Source: Treponema sp. (GTDB lineage: Bacteria > Spirochaetota > Spirochaetia > Treponematales > Breznakiellaceae). Taken from it: a DNA stretch of 16,971 bases. Under the pieces are notes generated by a model, which saw only the letters and a list, made by a program, of their open reading frames with translations, was not told the DNA's origin and did not search any database. Every line of letters starts with the position of its first letter. The first letter of the stretch is position 1. This document shows, piece after piece, positions 6,799 through 12,251 of this stretch. The stretch is from assembly GCA_031273835.1 (NCBI GenBank), contig JAISRD010000097.1:1-16971 (forward strand). Reading direction: 5' to 3'. A program made the translations under genes and the position numbers.

Positions 6799-8129
6799 CA
6801 GGAGTTCCCGAAAACCTTCGTAAAGGCCTGATCCAGATCGGCGATAAGATCCTCCGGGTCCTCAAGGCCCAGGGAAAGGCGTATCAAATTCGGCTCAATA
6901 TCCACCGCCTTTAATTCCTCAGGGGTTAATTCCCCGTGGGTGGTTTTGGGGGGATTGACGATCAGGGACCGGGCGTCACCCACATTGACATGGTAGCTCC
7001 ACAGTTCTATGGCGTTCAGGAAGGCTTCGCTCTGTTCCACGGTTCCCTTAAAACCGAAGGAAAAGATCCCCGGTACTCCCCGGGGCAGGTATTTTTGAGC
7101 CCTCCCGTAATAGGGGCTGCCGGGCAGACCAGCGTACTTAACCCACGCGGCGTATTTATTTTTTTCAAGCCAGGCGGCGACTTTTTTTGCACTGGCGATC
7201 TGTTTATCCAGCCGTTCCGAAAGGGTCTCAAGGCCGATGAGGGTGAGGTACGCATCGAAGGGCCCCAGGGCCGCGCCGAAATAGTTGAGGTAGTGGAGCC
7301 TTACCCGGCTTACAAAGGGCGCTTCGGGGAAGATCTCAAGGTAATTCCGTTCCCTGCCGGTATCATGATCCCTGAGTATATACTCAAGCTCCTCCATCTG
7401 GGGAAACTTGCCGTTATTCCAGGGGAAGGCCCCCCCCGGAGCGGCGCTCCCCGCCTCTACTATTATGCCGGCGATAAGGTTCCCGTGTCCGTTAAGGGCC
7501 TTGGTGGCGGAATAGATCACAATGTCCGCCCCGTACTTGATGGGGTTCAAAAGATAGGGAGTGGCGAAGGTATTGTCCACCACCAGGGGGATGCCGTGTC
7601 TGTGGGCAAGGTCCGCCAGGGTCTCAAGGTCCGCCACCGCCCCGGTGGGATTGCTGACCGATTCCACATAAATGGCCTTGGTATCGGGGCGGATTTCTTT
7701 TTCCAGCGCCGCCGGATCATCAATATTGGAAGACAGATCAAAGTGGATGTTGAATTTGGGAAAGATCTTCTGAAAGGCGTCGGCGCTGCCGCCGTAGAGG
7801 TAGGGGCCGGTGAGTATATGACCGCCCCCTTCGGCAAGGGTAAGCAGGGTGTAGGATACCGCCGCCATGCCGGAGGCAAGAGCCAGGGCAGCGCTTCCCC
7901 CGTCAAGGAGCGCGACCCTCCGTTCCAGTATGTCCACCGTGGGGTTATTGACACGGGTATAGAGGAAACCGGGGTCCGTCAGGGCAAAGAGGCCGTCGGC
8001 GTGTTTAGTGTCCCGGAATTCATAGGCGGCGGTCTGGTAGATGGGCGGAAAAACCGCCTGGTTGTGCAGAGCCGGGTCATAGGCCGCCCGGATTTTCAGG
8101 GTATCAAAGCGGTACTGGGTTTGGGCCAT
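6798..8129 (-). CDS. metY: O-acetylhomoserine sulfhydrylase (PLP enzyme)
   Basis: The product is 443 residues, of the Cys/Met-metabolism PLP family. It joins O-acetylhomoserine with sulfide or methanethiol to give homocysteine or methionine. Family marks, numbered from the chosen start, are YTRVNNPT (58-64), ALASGMAAV, VVDNTFATPYL with D185, and SATKALNGHGN with the PLP lysine K210. The start at 8129 is preferred over a TTG at 8150 because AGGAGGAG lies seven bases upstream and because the PLP family begins near this Met (MAQTQYRFDTL). It is the first gene of an operon with two nitrogenase-like subunits. The same association is known for methylthio-alkane reductase gene clusters, where methanethiol released by the reductase is used for methionine. 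The length is normal and no key residue is missing. A palindromic operator covers its promoter. Confidence 0.93.
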   Translation of the reverse strand: MAQTQYRFDTLKIRAAYDPALHNQAVFPPIYQTAAYEFRDTKHADGLFALTDPGFLYTRVNNPTVDILERRVALLDGGSAALALASGMAAVSYTLLTLAEGGGHILTGPYLYGGSADAFQKIFPKFNIHFDLSSNIDDPAALEKEIRPDTKAIYVESVSNPTGAVADLETLADLAHRHGIPLVVDNTFATPYLLNPIKYGADIVIYSATKALNGHGNLIAGIIVEAGSAAPGGAFPWNNGKFPQMEELEYILRDHDTGRERNYLEIFPEAPFVSRVRLHYLNYFGAALGPFDAYLTLIGLETLSERLDKQIASAKKVAAWLEKNKYAAWVKYAGLPGSPYYGRAQKYLPRGVPGIFSFGFKGTVEQSEAFLNAIELWSYHVNVGDARSLIVNPPKTTHGELTPEELKAVDIEPNLIRLSLGLEDPEDLIADLDQAFTKVFGNS

Positions 8130-8148
8130 TTTTTCTCCTCCTGGAGGC

Positions 8149-8189
8149 AAACATAGTAAACATATAAATACTATATGTTTACTATGTTT
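8149..8189. promoter_or_regulatory. Perfect 18-bp inverted repeat, probable operator of metY operon
   Basis: The left arm AAACATAGTAAACATATA (8149-8166), a 5-base spacer AATAC and the right arm TATATGTTTACTATGTTT (8172-8189) pair without a mismatch. It overlaps the -10 box and the expected start of transcription and ends 20 bases before the metY ATG. Binding of a dimeric repressor here would block transcription. A U-tract terminator is not formed and the arms are AT-rich, so a DNA-binding site is more likely than an RNA structure. Confidence 0.75.
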
Positions 8190-8214
8190 TAGAGAAAAGG
8201 CGTATTTTTGTCAA
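8186..8214 (-). promoter_or_regulatory. Promoter of the metY-marD-marK-like operon
   Basis: On the minus strand a consensus TTGACA (8209-8214), a 17-bp spacer and TAAAAC (8186-8191). The predicted start of transcription is near 8179, inside the inverted repeat. The short leader leaves no room for a SAM riboswitch or T-box. Confidence 0.6.
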
Positions 8215-8221
8215 GGGGGCA

Positions 8222-8241
8222 AAACTGTTACAAACTGTTAC
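8222..8241. repeat. Two tandem copies of a 10-bp repeat between divergent promoters
   Basis: AAACTGTTAC occurs twice in direct succession (8222-8231 and 8232-8241). The pair lies about 8 bp upstream of the -35 boxes of both the metY operon and the tRNA-Asp promoter, so a protein could bind two sites on one helical face, one turn apart. Confidence 0.5.
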
Positions 8242-8248
8242 GGGGAAC

Positions 8249-8277
8249 TTGACAAAAGTCCGGGTAAGTGGTATATC
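8249..8277 (+). promoter_or_regulatory. Promoter of tRNA-Asp
   Basis: Consensus TTGACA (8249-8254), 17-bp spacer, TATATC (8272-8277). The start of transcription would fall about 8-10 bases before the mature tRNA. Confidence 0.65.
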
Positions 8278-8293
8278 CTAAAGCGGTGATTAT

Positions 8294-8368
8294 GGGGGCG
8301 TGGTGAAGCTGGTTTATCATGCCGGCCTGTCAAGCCGGAGATCGCGGGTTCAAGCCCCGTCGCTCCCG
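8294..8368 (+). tRNA. tRNA-Asp (anticodon GTC)
   Basis: The full cloverleaf can be drawn by hand. The acceptor stem GGGGGCG pairs with CGCTCCC with one G-T, the D stem is GTGA/TCAT, and the anticodon stem CCGGC/GCCGG encloses the loop CTGTCAA with anticodon GTC. The T arm carries the loop TTCAAGC. The discriminator base is G, as expected for Asp. CCA is not encoded and must be added after transcription. Confidence 0.95.
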
Positions 8369-8584
8369 TAAACTTTATCCTTATCTCCCCCGTGATGGAT
8401 GGTCCGGGGGGGGGGGGGAGTTACTATTATCGGAAAGACATGCTCTATGCATCGCATGTATTTTCTGGGCGGGGTCCCCTCTATGGTTTCCAGCCATTAC
8501 CCCCCCGTGCTTTCAGTGGTTAAATATTATCTTTTTTGTCCGTGGTTCCTCTTTCCTGCGGCAATGCCGGTTTTTGGAACCGGC
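8369..8584. other. Intergenic region with a 13-G tract after tRNA-Asp
   Basis: No supported gene lies here. A run of 13 G occupies 8406-8418 and ends GGGGGAG. It is preceded by CTCCCCC (8385-8391), so the two can form a GC hairpin whose register can slide. This may end the tRNA transcript, although only a weak AT-rich stretch follows. Plus-strand open frames across this area run into the antisense of ruvC and are not credible genes. Confidence 0.5.
8566..8584 (-). terminator. Hairpin directly after ruvC stop
   Basis: A 7-bp perfect stem (GCCGGTT, loop TTTGG, AACCGGC) begins at the base next to the ruvC stop codon. There is no U-tract, so it may protect the 3' end or aid Rho-type termination rather than act as a classical terminator. 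Confidence 0.35.
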
Positions 8585-9091
8585 TCACTTGATAACCCAG
8601 GCATTGTGGGCGGCGCAGACCGCGGCGCCCAGGGCGTCGGCGGCATGATCCGGCTCCGGCACAACCGGAAGGCCCAGAATCAGCCTGACCATTTCCTGCA
8701 CCTGTTCCTTGGAGGCCCTTGTTTCGCCCACCACGGCCTTTTTTATCATATTGGGACTGAATTCAGCGAGGGGCAGATTACGCTCCGCCACGGCCAGGGA
8801 AAGGACCCCCCGGGCCTCGGCGACGGAGATGGCGCTGCTTACGTTTCTGCCGAAGTACAGGGTTTCCATGGCCGCCTCATTGGGGTTGTAGGTATCCAGA
8901 ACGGCGTTGATTTTACGATAGATAAAAAAAAGCCGCTCCGCCCTGGGCAGAGCAGCCGCCGTTTCAATACATCCATGGGCAAGGTAGCGGATACGGTTAT
9001 TTTCGTACTCCACCACGCCCCAGCCCGTTGAAGCCAGGCCCGGATCTATGCCGGCTATACGCCGTATCCGGCCCTTATTCGCCGCTTCCAA
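8585..9091 (-). CDS. ruvC: Holliday junction resolvase RuvC
   Basis: The enzyme cuts Holliday junctions symmetrically at the end of homologous recombination, acting with RuvAB. With the TTG start at 9091 it is 168 residues, normal for RuvC. Catalytic residues are visible as D16 (AGIDPGL), E76 (AAMETLYFGRN), and H149 with D152 (PDHAADALGAA), the D/E/H/D set seen in Thermus-type RuvC. The frame is open farther upstream to an ATG at 9148, but that would overlap yebC by 74 bases and add non-homologous residues. TTG at 9091 follows GAAGGG closely and overlaps the yebC stop by 17 bases. An unusual non-ATG start is therefore inferred. The gene follows yebC as in many bacteria; ruvA and ruvB are not adjacent here. 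Confidence 0.93.
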   Translation of the reverse strand: MEAANKGRIRRIAGIDPGLASTGWGVVEYENNRIRYLAHGCIETAAALPRAERLFFIYRKINAVLDTYNPNEAAMETLYFGRNVSSAISVAEARGVLSLAVAERNLPLAEFSPNMIKKAVVGETRASKEQVQEMVRLILGLPVVPEPDHAADALGAAVCAAHNAWVIK

Positions 9092-9818
9092 ACCCTTCGG
9101 GAACCGCCATATTGTGGTACACATTCTGTACGTCGTCGTTTTCCTCAAGCCTGTCTATCATGCGCAGGGCCTTGGCGGCGGCGTCATTGTCAAGGGCTAT
9201 CTCGGCTTCGGCGACCATGCTGATTTCGGCGCTCATGGTTTCAAAGTTTTTGGCGTTCAGGGCTTCCATGACCGGCTCAAAATCCTCGGGGGCGGTGGTT
9301 ACCTCGATAATACCCTCCGACAGGGACACATCCTCGGCGCCCCCTTCCAGGGCAAGTTCCATGATTTGGTCCTCGGTGTACTTTTCCCCGTCCAGCGTGA
9401 TGATTCCCTGGCGCTTAAAAAGCCTTGCGACGGAACCTGCCTTGGCAAGCTCCCCGCCGCCCCGGGTAAGTATGTTCCGTACATCCGCGGCGGCCCGGTT
9501 TTTGTTATCCGTCAATACTTCAATGAGGAGCCCCACCCCTCCGCCCGCATAGGCTTCATAGGTAAGCTCTTCGTAATTAACCCCGTCCAGTTCGCCGGTA
9601 CCCTTTTTGATGGCCCTGTCGATATTGTCCTTGGGCATATTGGCGCCCCGGGCTTTTATAATCGCCGTCCTGAGCCGGGGGTTCGCGTCGGGGCTGCCCC
9701 CCCCCATACGGGCCGCTATGGAAATTTCTTTTATTAATTTGGTAAACATTTGGCCCCGCTTAGCGTCGGCGGCGCCCTTGGCATGTTTAATGGTCGCCCA
9801 TTTACTATGACCGGACAT
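9075..9818 (-). CDS. yebC: YebC/PmpR family protein
   Basis: The product is 247 residues with the invariant family start MSGHSKWATIKHAKGAADAK, then FTKLIKEISIAAR and NPRLRTAIIKARGANMPKDN. The length and three-domain layout are standard. YebC proteins were long annotated as DNA-binding transcription regulators; recent work assigns YebC-family members a role on the ribosome in relieving stalls at proline-rich stretches. The start is secured by AAGGAG about five bases upstream. It is transcribed with ruvC. A G9 run encoding glycines near residue 40 (GGG GGG GGC) is a possible slippage site but the frame is intact. Confidence 0.95.
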   Translation of the reverse strand: MSGHSKWATIKHAKGAADAKRGQMFTKLIKEISIAARMGGGSPDANPRLRTAIIKARGANMPKDNIDRAIKKGTGELDGVNYEELTYEAYAGGGVGLLIEVLTDNKNRAAADVRNILTRGGGELAKAGSVARLFKRQGIITLDGEKYTEDQIMELALEGGAEDVSLSEGIIEVTTAPEDFEPVMEALNAKNFETMSAEISMVAEAEIALDNDAAAKALRMIDRLEENDDVQNVYHNMAVPEGFGSGE

Positions 9819-9835
9819 GGGTACTCCTTATGGAT

Positions 9836-9863
9836 GGTATAAAAAACGAACGGAAATACTCAA
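9836..9863 (-). promoter_or_regulatory. Promoter of yebC-ruvC
   Basis: On the minus strand TTGAGT (9858-9863), a 16-bp spacer and TATACC (9836-9841), ending 17 bases before the yebC ATG. Confidence 0.45.
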
Positions 9864-9879
9864 AATAGGTAGAACGATG

Positions 9880-9918
9880 ATAACGAAAACAAGGAGAGAA
9901 CGCGGTGATCCTCTCCTT
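9880..9918 (-). terminator. Terminator-like hairpin between the CxxC protein and yebC
   Basis: On the minus strand an 8-bp perfect stem (AAGGAGAG with CTCTCCTT; 9891-9898 and 9911-9918) encloses a 12-base loop and is followed by GTTTTCGTTAT. This would end the transcript of the small upstream gene. Confidence 0.45.
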
Positions 9919-9942
9919 CCTTCGGGTTATTTCTTTCCGGCT

Positions 9943-10176
9943 TTACCTGGCTTCCCATTTCCCCTTGGCGATGGCCTTTTCAATGGAATCCCTTACAAAA
10001 CGGTCAAACCATTCATAGTTAAAGGGCTGCTTGGTCCTGATTACGGGCCGAATGGTCGATTCAAGCTGATCCCGGCATGTTTCACAAATATCCCGGTGGG
10101 CTATGTGAAAGAGACCCCTCTGGTTAACCTCGGGAGTAAGATCGCTATGGCACACATCACATTTTACACTTTTCAT
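9943..10176 (-). CDS. Small four-cysteine, zinc-ribbon-like protein
   Basis: The product is 77 residues. Two CxxC pairs (C6/C9 in KCDVCHSDL, and C31/C34 in ICETCRDQL) suggest one structural zinc ion. The second half is helical and charged (FDRFVRDSIEKAIAKGKWEAR). The ATG at 10176 has a good ribosome binding site (GAGGAG, six bases upstream), and a terminator-like hairpin follows the stop. I do not recognise a characterised family. The fold could bind nucleic acid or a protein partner. It is divergent from the neuB-like gene, with about 80 bp of AT-rich DNA between them that must contain both promoters. Confidence 0.75.
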   Translation of the reverse strand: MKSVKCDVCHSDLTPEVNQRGLFHIAHRDICETCRDQLESTIRPVIRTKQPFNYEWFDRFVRDSIEKAIAKGKWEAR

Positions 10177-10257
10177 AGTAACTCCTCAATTTTTGAAGAA
10201 AAATCAAAATAACATATCAAAAAGTATACCTCTTTCGGAAAAAAATGTAAAGTATCT

Positions 10258-11373
10258 ATGATGAACAAAAAACCTTTTATTATTGCGGAACTGGGCACCT
10301 CCCATGGGGGAGATCCCCTCAAGGCTTCGGAGCTGATACACGCCGCGGCGGAGGCCGGGGCGGACTGCGTTAAATGCCAGATCATCTATGCCGATGAGAT
10401 ACTCCACCCGAAAACAGGGATGGTAAAGCTGCCCGGCGGGGATATTCCCCTCTATGAAACCTTCAAGGGGCTCGAACAAAAGCCCGTGTTTTACGAAAAA
10501 ATGAAAGAAAGCGCCGAAGCCCTGGGGCTTCTCTTCCTTGCCACCCCCTTCGGCCTAAAAAGCGCCGCGGAACTGCGGGCCCTGAATCCTCAGGCGGTCA
10601 AAATCGCCTCTCCGGAGCTTAACTATACCGCCCTTTTACGGGAAACCGCTTCCTGGGGTATCGACATGTTTCTTTCTGCCGGGGTCTCCACACTGGGGGA
10701 TATAGAGGAGGCGCTGGAAACGGTAAGAAGCGCCCGGAATTCCCCGCAAAACCCCGCCGCAAACGGAAGGAACGCCGGTATATGCCTCCTCCACTGCGTT
10801 ACCGCCTATCCGGCCCCCGAAGAGGAATATAAGCTCCGTTTACTGCCCCATTTGGGGGGAATTTTTAGTATATTGGTAGGAATAAGCGATCACAGCCTGG
10901 ACCCGGTTCTGGTTCCCGTGCTGGGGACCGCCCTGGGAGCGGCGGCGGTGGAAAAACATCTTTGCCTTTCCCGTTCCGATCCGGGGCTGGACGACAAAAT
11001 AGCCCTTGAATTCGGGGATTTTGCCCGTATGGTCCGGGTCGTCAGGGAAAGCGCCTCCCTGGAAAGGGGGGAAGTAATCGCCCGTATGGAGGACCAATAC
11101 GGAAAGGAGCGGGTCGAAGCGGTATTGGGGGACGGGAGCAAAGAGCTTGCCCCTTCGGAAAGGGCCAATTACGGGCGGACAAACCGGTCTATCCACGCGG
11201 TCCGGGATATCGCCGGGGATGAGATCCTTCAAAGGGGAATGTTTGCCGTGCTCCGTACGGAAAAACAGCTTAAACCGGGTTTAAAACCCTGTTGGGAGGA
11301 AAAAATCATAGGAAAGCGGGTAAAAAGGGCCATTCCGGCTGGAGAAGGCATTACACTAGATGATATATGGTGA
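10258..11373 (+). CDS. NeuB-family nonulosonic (sialic-type) acid synthase
   Basis: The product is 371 residues. NeuB-type enzymes condense phosphoenolpyruvate with an N-acetyl-aminohexose to form sialic, legionaminic or pseudaminic acid. Visible marks are FIIAELGTSHGGD, GADCVKCQ, LFLATPFG, KIASPELNYTALL, LLHCVTAYPAP, VGISDHSLDP and AAVEKHLCLSRSDPGLDDK (TIM barrel). A C-terminal SAF (antifreeze-like) domain follows from about residue 300 (NYGRTNRSIHAVRDI to the end). The first motif has TSHGG where NHxG is usual. An insertion near residues 160-172 (SPQNPAANGRNAG) is low-complexity. No Shine-Dalgarno is obvious, and an ATG at 10261 is an equal alternative. No cytidylyltransferase (NeuA) lies nearby. 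Flagellin or surface glycan modification is a reasonable role in a spirochaete. The precise sugar cannot be decided. Confidence 0.88.
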   Translation: MMNKKPFIIAELGTSHGGDPLKASELIHAAAEAGADCVKCQIIYADEILHPKTGMVKLPGGDIPLYETFKGLEQKPVFYEKMKESAEALGLLFLATPFGLKSAAELRALNPQAVKIASPELNYTALLRETASWGIDMFLSAGVSTLGDIEEALETVRSARNSPQNPAANGRNAGICLLHCVTAYPAPEEEYKLRLLPHLGGIFSILVGISDHSLDPVLVPVLGTALGAAAVEKHLCLSRSDPGLDDKIALEFGDFARMVRVVRESASLERGEVIARMEDQYGKERVEAVLGDGSKELAPSERANYGRTNRSIHAVRDIAGDEILQRGMFAVLRTEKQLKPGLKPCWEEKIIGKRVKRAIPAGEGITLDDIW

Positions 11374-11441
11374 TTCTATTGAAAAAACGTATTGAAAAAA
11401 GATCAAAAAGAAGGGAAACTATTAGATCGGAGTTCATATAA
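11367..11441 (+). CDS. Possible basic leader peptide ORF before the PilZ-like gene
   Basis: A 24-residue Lys/Arg-rich frame (KKRIEKRSKRRETIR core) overlaps the end of the neuB-like gene. It could also start at the TTG at 11379, which has GGTGAT five bases upstream. Its TAA is three bases before the next ATG and in the same frame, so it could be a reinitiation leader or a broken N-terminal extension of the next protein. It may equally be chance. Confidence 0.2.
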   Translation: MVILLKKRIEKRSKRRETIRSEFI

Positions 11442-11444
11442 GCG

Positions 11445-12251
11445 ATGACAACCATACCGACGGGGGCGGCCCAGTATTTGGCCCGTTTCGGCGGACAGAG
11501 CATAACCTGCAGTCAGTATGTTCTTACCAAACTGGGGGTAAACCGGGGTCAGTGTTTCCTGAAAATTGAAGATTATATGATACTCTGCATACCCTTTCAG
11601 TTCGGGTTTAAGAGATCCCTTTTTCTGGCCACCCTTTCAAAACAGGAACTGGCCTTTTTTCAAAAGTACGTCAACACAACGGTGAATCTTTCCATTGTCT
11701 TTGACCCCAACGGCAGGCAGCCCATTAAATTCTTTATACGCTGTACCCTCGTTAAAATCGGCCAAATGAAGGACCGTGACAACGCGGGCCTTTTTGTGGT
11801 CGACTTCAAAATCACCCCTGATGAAATGATAAGAATACTGGGAACCTTTCTGGAACATCAGGAGCGGCTGAAATTTCAATACGACGACTATGCCAAATCG
11901 CTTATCCGGGTTACCCCGGATTCCGCAAAAATCCTGGGGTACAACCTGTATTCCACCGTTAAGGACGGAACCGGGGAAACCAGGCGTATTCAATTGGTCA
12001 ATTTTACCAGTAAGATGATAGAATATCTGGAAGCGGCGGGGGCCCCCCTGCGCGAACCGGGAACCAACGTGGTTTTCCGTATCTTTTTTAAGAAATTCCG
12101 GGTTACCGTAAGCGGCAATGTGGAAAGCGCCGTACAACTGCCCCAGGGCATAGTCCGCACGGTTTCCAAGATCGCCTACAGCCCCGAATTGGTGGAAATT
12201 ATCGATGAATACTGGTTTAACGCCCGCAGCCGTCCCGGAGTTATACGATGA
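11445..12251 (+). CDS. Spirochaete conserved protein, possibly PilZ-like
   Basis: The product is 268 residues, soluble, with no signal peptide or membrane segment. The beta-rich pattern (KIEDYMILCIPFQFGFKRS, VVDFKITPDEMIRILGTFLE, and VVFRIFFKKFRVTVSGNVES near the end) and its two-domain look resemble Treponema proteins annotated with PilZ-type domains, which bind cyclic di-GMP. The typical PilZ RxxxR and D/NxSxxG motifs are not clear; RRIQLVNFTSKMIEYL is at best a degenerate version, so c-di-GMP binding is doubtful. The C-terminus ends VEIIDEYWFNARSRPG. It overlaps hisS by four bases (ATGA), so the two are co-translated. The GGAG upstream is 14 bases from the ATG, a weak site. Function unknown; the PilZ suggestion is low confidence. 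Confidence 0.75.
   Translation: MTTIPTGAAQYLARFGGQSITCSQYVLTKLGVNRGQCFLKIEDYMILCIPFQFGFKRSLFLATLSKQELAFFQKYVNTTVNLSIVFDPNGRQPIKFFIRCTLVKIGQMKDRDNAGLFVVDFKITPDEMIRILGTFLEHQERLKFQYDDYAKSLIRVTPDSAKILGYNLYSTVKDGTGETRRIQLVNFTSKMIEYLEAAGAPLREPGTNVVFRIFFKKFRVTVSGNVESAVQLPQGIVRTVSKIAYSPELVEIIDEYWFNARSRPGVIR

Noticed and set aside
6936..8156. A 406-codon open frame on the plus strand opposite metY
   Set aside because: It is the exact antisense of a strongly conserved PLP enzyme, is glycine/valine-rich without motifs, and has no ribosome binding site.
8130..8189. SAM riboswitch or T-box in the metY leader
   Set aside because: The predicted leader is only about 50 bases and is mainly a DNA palindrome; there is no room for these folds.
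8319..9031. Two plus-strand open frames starting in the tRNA and at the G tract
   Set aside because: They run through tRNA-Asp and the antisense of ruvC. The poly-glycine start is just the G tract, so a phase-variable gene is not supported.
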